Positions 1 to 6,676 of a DNA stretch of 16,707 bases are shown here, piece after piece. The stretch lies in the NCBI GenBank assembly GCA_040079795.1, contig JBEBJQ010000087.1, forward strand, positions 1 to 16,707. The letters are read 5' to 3'. A program made the translations under genes and the position numbers. This DNA comes from SXIZ01 sp040079795. Its GTDB lineage: Bacteria > Pseudomonadota > Gammaproteobacteria > Methylococcales > Methylomonadaceae. Each line of letters opens with the position of its first letter. The stretch's first letter is position 1. Under the pieces are notes generated by a model. That model made no database searches. It saw only the letters and a list, made by a program, of their open reading frames with translations, and had not been told where the DNA came from.

Positions 1-42
1 ATTTTATACACCCCCTTAAATAATCCGTAAAAAAAGGCAACC

Positions 43-399
43 ATGAACCTAATCAGTCTCGTTATATTTCTAGGACTCTTCTTGCTGTATTTTTTGGATG
101 CTGCTTTTAAGTTATCCCTACTAGATATTGAGTTGTTAATTCACAGTACGATTAGGTTCTTTATGGGGTTTTTTCTGATGGGTATCGGGGTGTTTTATGC
201 CCATACCCTTAGATTTCAAAATGCCGTTTACCTTGCGATAGCTTTGGTTTTGGCGGATGACATTTGGGATTATGTCCGGCATGTGGACAGTTTCAAACCT
301 GAGATTATGTTACATAGCATCTATTTGCTATTGTGGGGCTCCATAACCGGTTATGTGGTGATGCGCCACCTAGCTAACCGAAACAATAGTGTGGACTGA
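43..399 (+). CDS. Small integral membrane protein, unknown function
   Basis: This 118-residue protein is mostly hydrophobic. I see about four likely membrane segments, at roughly residues 3-20, 33-54, 61-75 and 90-108, with a short polar C-terminus (HLANRNNSVD). No catalytic or binding motif is recognisable and I cannot place it in a family. The ATG is preceded by a purine-rich stretch with a weak GGC/AAGG-like ribosome site (AAAAAAAGGCAACC), so the start is plausible but not strongly marked. It is followed by 117 bp without a gene and then converges with the minus-strand transporter gene, so it looks monocistronic within the window. Its consistent hydrophobic periodicity and ordinary codon use make it likely to be real. 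Confidence 0.6.
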   Translation: MNLISLVIFLGLFLLYFLDAAFKLSLLDIELLIHSTIRFFMGFFLMGIGVFYAHTLRFQNAVYLAIALVLADDIWDYVRHVDSFKPEIMLHSIYLLLWGSITGYVVMRHLANRNNSVD

Positions 400-516
400 A
401 TTGGGATGATTTTTAGAGTAGAAACGACTAACATCGCCTCCAAGTTACTGATTATGCCGTTCAGTACCGAAATTCAGAGCGGAGAAAACCATTGGCCACC
501 ACCCTTCATGCCACAA
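400..516. other. Convergent intergenic gap, nothing recognised
   Basis: This 117-bp stretch lies between the ends of two converging genes. I found no strong hairpin with a T-tract and no ORF of note. Confidence 0.4.
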
Positions 517-1929
517 TTAGTAATCTTCCCTGTTAATTAATTTACGAAGCCGGTGTTCTTCACCACGAGCGACAATCACCAATAGTATCGCGCCACAAAC
601 CAATGCACCATAAAAGACGATAAACGTATCATTCCAGCCATGCAAGGTATGCCCCAAAAAAGTTAGTCCTTGATTTTCTGGATCTGCGATAGCAGCGAGC
701 CCGACTTTAGCAACCGAATCACCTAATAAATACCCAAAAGTGCCGGTAACACCATTGGCGACCGTGACCGCTTGTTTGGGCACAAAGCCCACTACCGAGA
801 CACCAATTAAAAGCTGCGGACCAAAAATCAACAGCCCCATGCAAAATAAGGCGAGATAAATCTGTGCAGGTGAATTGCCATAGCGGTAGCCTAAAATGGC
901 GAAGGACATCAGTAACAAGCTGATTAGCGCCAACAATGCGCGGCGACCACCCATTAAATCGGAAAGGTACCCTAAGCTTAAAGAAGCACCGAAAGCCCCC
1001 ATTTCAAAATAAAACAGCGTACTGACTTGTTGTGCGGGATTAAATCCAAACATTTCTTTGGTGTACAACGGTGCCCAATTATCAACGCCGATTCTGATCA
1101 CATACACAAAAATATTCGCCAAGCACAGTAGCCACACCCACTGATTTTTCAGGATATAACCGGTAAAGATTTGCCATTTGCTTAAACTGGCGGCGGCTAA
1201 ATCATCGGTTGCGATGGTTTCATCAAATAATACCTCACACCGATCCATCCCAATTGCTTCAGGCGAATCATGCCCAATAAACAGGGTGCTCATCCCCACA
1301 CCCAAGGCAATCACCGCCGGAACAATAAACATACCCCAAACATGTCCATCAAATAAGTAATTAGCGCCCCATAAAGCCAACAGACCTGCCATTGCGCCAC
1401 CAATATTATGTGAGGTATTCCAAAGCCCCAACCATCTGCCACGTTGCTGGCGCGGTGTCCATTTCATAATGGTGGCATAACTGGCAGGTCCACCTACCGA
1501 CTGGAATAAGCCGCTTAATCCCCACAACAATAATAGAAAACCCATCGGATGCTGATCGGTTGATAACACCACACCCATTAAAAGCACACAGACTCCCGAT
1601 AACATTAACAATGCAGAAACAATGCGTTTGGTATTTTTACCATCAACAAAGTAACCGAGCACAGTTTTACCAATGCCATAGGTAATTGAAAATGCCAGCC
1701 CAATCTGTCCAAGCTGAGTGGTTGAAAAGCCTAGCTGTTCTTTAAGCATTCCCGAGCTGGCTTTGAAGTTATAGCGGATCAGATACATGGCAATGTAGAC
1801 AGTAAATACCACCAGAAAGGCTTTGAGGAAGTTTTTGCGCCACATTGTGCGTTGTTCGGTGATGGCTAGATTTAATTTAAGCGGATAGTTACACGAGAAA
1901 AAAGCCAGTAGTTCCGGAGAGTCGCTCAT
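517..1929 (-). CDS. uhpC: Organophosphate:phosphate antiporter / sugar-phosphate sensor, UhpC-GlpT type MFS protein
   Basis: This 470-residue, roughly 12-helix major facilitator closely resembles E. coli UhpC over its whole length. Shared blocks include MYLIRYNF (about residues 47-54), QLGQIGLAFSITYGIGKT, YFVDGKNTKR, KWTPRQQRGRWLG, SKWQIFTGYILKNQ, RIGVDNWAPLY, FGPQLLIGVSVVGFVPK and GDSVAKVGL. Members of this family exchange hexose phosphates or glycerol-3-phosphate for inorganic phosphate across the inner membrane. In E. coli UhpC itself acts mainly as the glucose-6-phosphate sensor of UhpB. No uhpA or uhpB lies here, so a transporter role is the simpler inference. The far start is preferred because E. 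coli UhpC has a similar 20-30 residue lead before the Met-Trp that opens helix 1; here Met-Trp is residues 29-30. No clear Shine-Dalgarno precedes this ATG. A hairpin lies in the leader at 1939-1971. Confidence 0.85.
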   Translation of the reverse strand: MSDSPELLAFFSCNYPLKLNLAITEQRTMWRKNFLKAFLVVFTVYIAMYLIRYNFKASSGMLKEQLGFSTTQLGQIGLAFSITYGIGKTVLGYFVDGKNTKRIVSALLMLSGVCVLLMGVVLSTDQHPMGFLLLLWGLSGLFQSVGGPASYATIMKWTPRQQRGRWLGLWNTSHNIGGAMAGLLALWGANYLFDGHVWGMFIVPAVIALGVGMSTLFIGHDSPEAIGMDRCEVLFDETIATDDLAAASLSKWQIFTGYILKNQWVWLLCLANIFVYVIRIGVDNWAPLYTKEMFGFNPAQQVSTLFYFEMGAFGASLSLGYLSDLMGGRRALLALISLLLMSFAILGYRYGNSPAQIYLALFCMGLLIFGPQLLIGVSVVGFVPKQAVTVANGVTGTFGYLLGDSVAKVGLAAIADPENQGLTFLGHTLHGWNDTFIVFYGALVCGAILLVIVARGEEHRLRKLINREDY

Positions 1930-1938
1930 TTTTGCTAA

Positions 1939-1971
1939 AGATTTTTTCGGGCATCCTGCTTGAAAAAATCT
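1939..1971 (-). promoter_or_regulatory. Leader hairpin just upstream of the transporter start
   Basis: AGATTTTTTC (1939-1948) and GAAAAAATCT (1962-1971) form a perfect 10-bp inverted repeat with a 13-nt loop. It sits 9 bp upstream of the minus-strand transporter ATG, where a ribosome site is expected but none is visible. It could modulate translation initiation, or it could be the edge of the adjacent dispersed repeat. Function is inferred; the inverted repeat itself is seen directly. Confidence 0.45.
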
Positions 1972-1975
1972 GCAA

Positions 1976-2215
1976 AAACTTAACGCGACGGTTTATTTTG
2001 CTGCGCAAGCCCCGATTCGTCCTGCGTCCGCCCGCTCCGACCCGGCAAGGGGATCGTCGCATAGCTCCCACAATGACTTGACGGCTATTCGGGAAGCCTC
2101 TGTATTTCGCCTGTGCTTACGCTTCGGCTCAACACCCGGCCCTGCGCCTATCGGGGACTAAAAATCTTCACTTCTCTACCGCTCCGCTTCCAAGATTTTC
2201 AGCGTTAGCATAAGG
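1976..2215. repeat. GC-rich, inverted-repeat-bearing intergenic segment, probable dispersed repeat
   Basis: This segment is visibly richer in G and C than its AT-rich flanks and has no convincing coding frame. It contains GCGACG (1983-1988) paired with a distant CGTCGC near 2054, which would close a roughly 75-nt domain. It also contains AAAATCTT (2161-2168) paired with AAGATTTT (2192-2199). The abrupt base-composition edges and the palindromes suggest a non-coding element that may be repeated elsewhere in the genome. No second copy is present in this window, so repeat status is inference. The rest of the gap to 2267 is AT-rich and shows nothing further. Confidence 0.4.
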
Positions 2216-2267
2216 TTCACTTTTAATGATTGATTATCAGACGGATAAAAAACGATTAAAACTTGCA

Positions 2268-3095
2268 TTAATCACCACCGCAATCTCCGCCACTATAACT
2301 ACTACAACCAGCACTGTCGGAATTTGTATCGAAACTGCTATCGTAGTAACTATCTAAATCGTATGAACCATCTTCAGGATTTTTTCTGTTTGGGGAGTGG
2401 ATCAACAATGGATTTAGGAATTCGGATAACCCGTCAAACTTGCTATCCTTTAAGATTACGCTGCCATAAAGTGCATAGGCTTTGCTTAGGCTTGAGTTCA
2501 AAAATGGTGCATGAGCTGGAATTTGTTGTCGGTATATTTCGAGCAGGTTGTCTTTTTTCTGTATAAATTCGTCCCAATACGATTTTATTGCATTCTCGTT
2601 TTCAGCATATGAAATATATGCGACCACCAAAGTTCCGATTACGCCTACCACCAGCATCACAAAAAAACCACCGATCCCCTTAAGCTTACCGATCAATAGA
2701 CCAAAGCACCATATCCAAAATCCCCACAATAGTAAGCGGTATCCAATTGAGTAAATTGCGAAGCCTGCATTGTCAAACGGGTTATTTAGATTTATTCCAT
2801 AGGACTTTAAATCCGCTTGGATAATGGCTATTTTCGATAAACTGATACTCTTGATTATATTGGGTTGCGTCACATCACCATTTACAAGTGCCTCTACTAC
2901 TTGTTGTTCCAAATGAGTCAGGATTCCGTCAACACCTTCAAGGCGCACAAGCTTTTTCTGCTGTACATCCCAACCTAAAAATCCCCGTTCAATTAAATTG
3001 ATAACCATAGTGTTGGATACTCGGGATACACCATTCGCTAAATAAGCCAACGCATAAATATCTAAATCCGGTTGTATGGGTTGTATGATTTGCAT
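2268..3095 (-). CDS. TIGR04222-type membrane protein with Cys/Gly/Ser-rich C-terminus
   Basis: This 275-residue protein has an N-terminal helical domain with the pattern typical of the TIGR04222 family: LDIYALAYLANGVSRV (11-26) followed by INLIERGFL (32-40). In that family an 'elAyLaGG..rv...al..L..rG.l' motif is shared. Two hydrophobic segments follow at about 112-136 and 140-163, then a polar domain. The tail ends in a low-complexity Ser/Asp/Gly/Cys stretch (GCSSYSGGDCGGD), again typical of the family, where many members end in Gly/Cys repeats. The biochemical function of the family is unknown. The start is supported by GGAG six bases before the ATG. It lies 163 bp downstream of the secreted-protein gene on the same strand; co-transcription is possible but not shown. 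Confidence 0.75.
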   Translation of the reverse strand: MQIIQPIQPDLDIYALAYLANGVSRVSNTMVINLIERGFLGWDVQQKKLVRLEGVDGILTHLEQQVVEALVNGDVTQPNIIKSISLSKIAIIQADLKSYGINLNNPFDNAGFAIYSIGYRLLLWGFWIWCFGLLIGKLKGIGGFFVMLVVGVIGTLVVAYISYAENENAIKSYWDEFIQKKDNLLEIYRQQIPAHAPFLNSSLSKAYALYGSVILKDSKFDGLSEFLNPLLIHSPNRKNPEDGSYDLDSYYDSSFDTNSDSAGCSSYSGGDCGGD

Positions 3096-3258
3096 TTCTC
3101 ACTCCACAGAATTTGTGTAAAACTGGATTAATTGCTTTCAATACAAAACGATAAATCGCAATTCATAAGGCATATTACACCGAATGTTACCGTTATCTCC
3201 ATGCGACTTATCGTGTTATCCATTGCACTCAACCTACTGTCGAACTATGAGTCCATGG

Positions 3259-3969
3259 CTACTTTTTGACCACACTTTTAAGTTTAAAATTTTCACCATC
3301 ATGAGTAGTTAAAATAGCCGAATAAAAGTCGTTACCGACTTTTACACTCGGCAAAGTTAATTCTCCTTTGCTAAAATCAAAGCTGTCTTGCTCTGAGGGT
3401 GTAACCGTTGCTGGCATCGGGACTTCGCGGAACCCTGAGAGTGGGTTGCGTTTGAGAAATAAGTCAAAAGTCGCATTAATCAGATTGGATCCAGACTCAT
3501 AATAACCACCCGTAATCCTGTTTCCGCTAAATTTAAATGCATAGATCCTATAATTACCTTCTGCAGGAACAGCGACACACATATAATCTGCCTCTAATGT
3601 ACCCATAGTTGCTGGATCATATCCGCAAGCGATGTCCCCTTCAGCCGCAGTATTGTCAAAATAGACCTTACCGCCAGCATAAACCTTATCGGAGCCACCC
3701 GAAGTGATCGTATCCAAAACTATTTTGTCATTACCTTGCTTGCCGTTATAAGTATACGAAACTTGCCAAGTGCCAAACAAAGCAGTTGCTTTACTTTCAT
3801 CCGCAGTAAGTGACACAGTTTTAGGGCGAATGCCACTTTTGAGACGGAGTCTGTCTTGTAATTCTTCTGTCAATACAGAAGCTTGATTTTCCGGCGGGAA
3901 ATTTTCTATCTCTGTTGCAGAAACAACAGCTGGCATTAACATCAAAGCCAATAGTGATCTTTTTTTCAT
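3259..3969 (-). CDS. Secreted protein of unknown function
   Basis: This 236-residue protein starts with a classical signal peptide: a Lys-Lys-Arg N-region, a hydrophobic core LLALMLMPAVV, and an Ala-x-Ala-like site VSA at residues 16-18. The mature part is polar and rich in alternating beta-like stretches such as GTWQVSYTYNG, NYRIYAFKFSGN and NATFDLFLKR. It has a single close Cys pair (about residues 115 and 131) that could form a disulfide after export. It looks like a small beta-barrel or lipocalin-like fold, but no family motif is recognised and I assign no function. AGGA eight bases before the ATG supports the start. The 5' leader contains a candidate RNA structure (4046-4086). Confidence 0.65.
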   Translation of the reverse strand: MKKRSLLALMLMPAVVSATEIENFPPENQASVLTEELQDRLRLKSGIRPKTVSLTADESKATALFGTWQVSYTYNGKQGNDKIVLDTITSGGSDKVYAGGKVYFDNTAAEGDIACGYDPATMGTLEADYMCVAVPAEGNYRIYAFKFSGNRITGGYYESGSNLINATFDLFLKRNPLSGFREVPMPATVTPSEQDSFDFSKGELTLPSVKVGNDFYSAILTTHDGENFKLKSVVKK

Positions 3970-4045
3970 AATAAATTCCTAATAGGTATGGTGGTAAGTT
4001 TTAATCCTAATATCCAATCGATATAGGTTGACTACTTTTTTGGGC

Positions 4046-4086
4046 GTATCCTTGAAATGCTTCTGAAGAATACGGGGGACTTCCGT
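4046..4086 (-). promoter_or_regulatory. Candidate structured 5' leader of the secreted-protein gene
   Basis: Read as minus-strand RNA, GUAUUCUU (plus positions 4073-4066) pairs with AAGGAUAC (4053-4046) over 8 bp, using one U-G wobble. In the plus orientation the same position would be a C-A mismatch, so the fold favours the minus-strand transcript, meaning the leader of the 3259-3969 gene. A second small stem, ACGG/CCGU (4086-4083 with 4075-4072), abuts and slightly overlaps it. No U-tract follows, so it is not a simple terminator. No known riboswitch class is recognised. Confidence 0.35.
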
Positions 4087-4143
4087 AAGCACTAAGTAAT
4101 ATAGAAAGCACTGTGAGAATATAAATTTTTTGGGGTTGCTTAT

Positions 4144-4160
4144 AAATCAGCATCTGATTT
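4144..4160. promoter_or_regulatory. 17-bp palindrome, possible operator
   Basis: AAATCAG-CAT-CTGATTT is a perfect 7-bp inverted repeat with a 3-bp centre. It lies in the divergent region between the secreted-protein gene and the sensor kinase gene. The symmetry and size suit a dimeric DNA-binding protein, and the T-rich right flank could also make it a weak hairpin terminator. The rest of the 375-bp gap is AT-rich and holds no gene. Confidence 0.35.
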
Positions 4161-4284
4161 TTCCTTTTATAATTGAATCTAAGACAGTATCTACAATTTA
4201 ACTTCGATAAAATTATCTACAACAAATCTTCCCTTGTCATAAGCCGTTAGCGAATGCCAGGATTACCGCAGCAAACATCAGTTT

Positions 4285-4314
4285 TTTAGCCGCCAAATTG
4301 AATCATGCGATAAT
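4285..4314 (+). promoter_or_regulatory. Possible sigma70-like promoter of the kinase-regulator operon
   Basis: GATAAT at 4309-4314 is a good -10 match and lies about 30 bp before the kinase ATG. The candidate -35, TTTAGC at 4285-4290 with an 18-bp spacer, is poor. It would give a short leader. This is a guess from position and the -10 hexamer. Confidence 0.25.
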
Positions 4315-4344
4315 CTGGCTTTAATTTTTTATGGGAATAACGCT

Positions 4345-5676
4345 ATGGCTGCCTTTGACTTTAAAGTGCTGCTGCTGTGGTTTGATAACAGTGTGCAAAT
4401 TCTACAGTGGGTTGCGGTAGTGTTAGTGGTGGCGCGTGCTTCAATGCGGGTTAAATGGCTAAAGAAAGCCATTCGAGGAGCACAAACACATTGGTATGCT
4501 GGTCTAATTGCCAGCGTTTTTTTTGGATTTTTAGCGGTTTTAGGCAACCATAGCCGGATGATTTGGGAGACTAATCCCAATGGCCATCTGGAGATTATGC
4601 AATTTCTTTCCAGTAAGCATTGGCCGCAACAACCCAGTGTGTCATTGCGGGATTTGATGGTGCTGGTGGCAGGTTTGTCAGCAGGGCCGTGGGTTGGATT
4701 TGGGAGTGGTTTGATTGCGGGCAGCGAGCGTTTTTTGGTAGGTGGCTTGGTGGGTTCAGCCAGTGGCCTTACCACGTTATTGTTGGGCGTATTAGGCGGA
4801 TTAGTCATGCGCTTTTGTCCACGCTGTACGTTAAGTCGATCGGGGGTGTCGGCGGTGGCCATCACGGCTACCTTAATCAAGCTACTGATTGTGTATTACT
4901 TTGTAACCCCTGTCGAATACGCACATGACTTGGTGTGGGCGACGATTTTTCCGGCAACTACAGTCAATGCCATTGGTTGCTTATTATTTCTATCGGTGAT
5001 TCAGGATTTAAAACGGGAACGCTTGGAACAATTGCTGCAATTAGCCAGATTACGCACTTTAAAGGCACAGATAGAACCACACTTTTTAAACAACAGGCTC
5101 AATGAATTGAATCGCCTTATTCGTACCGATCCTGATGAAGCGCGAGATTATATTATTCTATTAGCCGACTTCTGTAACGACACGCGCGCATTTTCTGAAT
5201 ACAACACCGTCAGCTTGCATCAAGAATTAACGCAATTGCAGCGTTATTTGGATTTACGACGCTTGGATTTAGGCGATAAATTACAAACTACTTTTGCCAT
5301 TCCAGAAGATTTATTTCCCATACAGGTATTGCCAGGCTGTTTGCTGACGTTCGCCGAAAATGCCCTTAAACATGCTTTTAACAATTGCAAGCCGCCTTAT
5401 AAACTTGATATTCGTGCGGCAGCACAAGGTAAAAATCTGATTTTAAGTGTTAGTGATAATGGTTCTGGAATTACGCCTGAACAGCGGCTGGTTTTAGGTA
5501 ATGCGCCGATGCAAACAAGGAATAAAAAGGGCGGCGGTGTTGCGCTATACCAATTAACACAATGCCTTAATTTGATATTGGGTGACAACGCCCGAATTGA
5601 TTTTAAAAGCAGTGATAATGGAGGAACAGTAGCAATGATTATTCAACCAAAATGGAGTACACATTATGGAAACTAA
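4345..5676 (+). CDS. LytS/BtsS-type sensor histidine kinase
   Basis: This 443-residue inner-membrane kinase has an N-terminal multi-helix 5TM-5TMR_LYT-like sensor (about residues 10-220). Its signature is DLMVLVAGLSAGPWVGFGSG then LIAGSERFLVGG (103-134). A short coiled linker (LKRERLEQLLQLARLR) leads to the His_kinase domain QIEPHFLNNRLNEL, with presumed phosphoacceptor His246. The ATPase N-box is ENALKHAF (338-345), the G1 box DNGSG (371-375) and the glycine-rich box KKGGGVAL. Such kinases sense small molecules or envelope state and phosphorylate LytTR regulators; the ligand here is unknown. The usual PHFLFN is PHFLNN here, a conservative oddity. Its 3' end overlaps the response regulator by 11 bp, so the two are co-translated. 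A GGGA-like site precedes the ATG. Confidence 0.88.
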   Translation: MAAFDFKVLLLWFDNSVQILQWVAVVLVVARASMRVKWLKKAIRGAQTHWYAGLIASVFFGFLAVLGNHSRMIWETNPNGHLEIMQFLSSKHWPQQPSVSLRDLMVLVAGLSAGPWVGFGSGLIAGSERFLVGGLVGSASGLTTLLLGVLGGLVMRFCPRCTLSRSGVSAVAITATLIKLLIVYYFVTPVEYAHDLVWATIFPATTVNAIGCLLFLSVIQDLKRERLEQLLQLARLRTLKAQIEPHFLNNRLNELNRLIRTDPDEARDYIILLADFCNDTRAFSEYNTVSLHQELTQLQRYLDLRRLDLGDKLQTTFAIPEDLFPIQVLPGCLLTFAENALKHAFNNCKPPYKLDIRAAAQGKNLILSVSDNGSGITPEQRLVLGNAPMQTRNKKGGGVALYQLTQCLNLILGDNARIDFKSSDNGGTVAMIIQPKWSTHYGN

Positions 5677-6481
5677 CCCTAAAAGGCGCGTGGTGATCGT
5701 AGATGATAACCCCGTGGCAATTAGTGCCTTAAATGATTTATTGCGGGAGAATCATCCGGATTTGGACGTTGCCGATAGTTTTGAAAACGCCATCTCAGCA
5801 CTGCCAGTGATCGAATCAGGTAAAGTTGAGGGGGTATTTTTAGATATTAATTTTGAGCAGCAAGGGAAAACGCTGGGCTTGGAACTTGCTGACCACTTCA
5901 GCCAATTGCCCCATGCACCTTGGGTTATTTTTGTCACCGGCTATTCTGAACACGCGCCGGAGGTGATTGATCTTGATTTACTTAACTACGGTTTTATAGT
6001 TAAACCCATTAACGAACTTAAACTTGCAGCCGCGATTAACAGGGTAATCAAAAAATGGCCAAGAACCCCACCCAATAGTATTGAAGTGCATTATCCAGTC
6101 TTTATACCGTCTGAAAGTGGCTCGGGTTCTATAGTTGAACGGGTATTTACAACCAGATTCTTAGTACCCAAAGAAATAAAATATGTACAATCCAATCAAG
6201 GCGTTAATACGGTCAAAGTCTATTTGTTGAATGGCGAGGTTTTAGATCATGTCACACTCAGGCTGAATCAATGGTTAAATTTTAACTTACCCTGTTTTGT
6301 GCAAATCAGTAAAAATACTATCGTCCATCTTAAATACGTGAATGGTTTTAAACTGAATCCGTCCAGATTTGATGCCCATCTTTTGACATTTAGGGATAAT
6401 TCGACAGAGCTGCCTATTGGTAACGCCTACTTTGCGGCATTAAAAGAAACCTTACGAATTGGTAGACCTTGTTGTGAATAA
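5666..6481 (+). CDS. LytTR-family response regulator
   Basis: This 271-residue cytoplasmic transcription factor is the partner of the overlapping kinase gene. The receiver domain (about 8-130) has the acidic pair Asp13-Asp14 in IVDDNP, the phosphorylation site Asp60 in FLDIN, the switch Thr91 in FVTGYS and the conserved Lys113 in VKPIN. A linker precedes the LytTR DNA-binding domain (about 163-265), recognisable from FLVPKEIKYVQSN, VTLRLNQWL, FVQISKNTIVHLKYVNGF and the terminal strands TELPIGNAYFAAL. LytTR proteins bind direct repeats upstream of target promoters; the targets are not identifiable here. The start is supported by GGAG eight bases upstream, embedded in the kinase gene. All key residues are present, so it should be functional. 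Confidence 0.92.
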   Translation: METNPKRRVVIVDDNPVAISALNDLLRENHPDLDVADSFENAISALPVIESGKVEGVFLDINFEQQGKTLGLELADHFSQLPHAPWVIFVTGYSEHAPEVIDLDLLNYGFIVKPINELKLAAAINRVIKKWPRTPPNSIEVHYPVFIPSESGSGSIVERVFTTRFLVPKEIKYVQSNQGVNTVKVYLLNGEVLDHVTLRLNQWLNFNLPCFVQISKNTIVHLKYVNGFKLNPSRFDAHLLTFRDNSTELPIGNAYFAALKETLRIGRPCCE

Positions 6482-6578
6482 TTGGCCGTTGACTTTTTTC
6501 GGATAAGGCTCTGCCTTGTTTACCGCCAGAAAGCACTTTAGATTTAAGGGAATTAAAGGAGCAAAAATATTTTAAGCC

Positions 6579-6613
6579 ACCCTAAAAGAATTGCTACGGA
6601 GTAATTTTAGGGT
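6579..6613. terminator. Hairpin between the regulator gene and mutS
   Basis: ACCCTAAAA (6579-6587) and TTTTAGGGT (6605-6613) form a perfect 9-bp stem with a 17-nt loop. A short T-rich run follows on the plus strand, and an AT-rich run lies on the other side. It lies about 100 bp after the regulator stop and overlaps the possible mutS -35, so it may end the two-component operon or influence mutS transcription. Confidence 0.35.
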
Positions 6614-6635
6614 TTGTCGTAATACCCGTTATAAT
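6606..6635 (+). promoter_or_regulatory. Probable mutS promoter
   Basis: TATAAT (6630-6635) is a perfect -10 hexamer, 41 bp before the mutS ATG. The -35 candidate TTTAGG (6606-6611, 18-bp spacer) is weak and lies inside the right arm of the hairpin at 6579-6613. Confidence 0.4.
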
Positions 6636-6676
6636 CCAAGCCTCAAAAATTATATCCTCGGCTCTCAAGTTTATTC

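Noticed and set aside
1889..2071. 60-codon minus-strand frame over the transporter start and the GC-rich block
   Set aside because: It is Arg-rich low-information translation of a likely non-coding repeat, with no ribosome site.
4329..4880. 183-codon open frame antisense to the sensor kinase
   Set aside because: Its composition is Pro/Thr/Asn-rich with no motif, and the opposite strand encodes a clear kinase.
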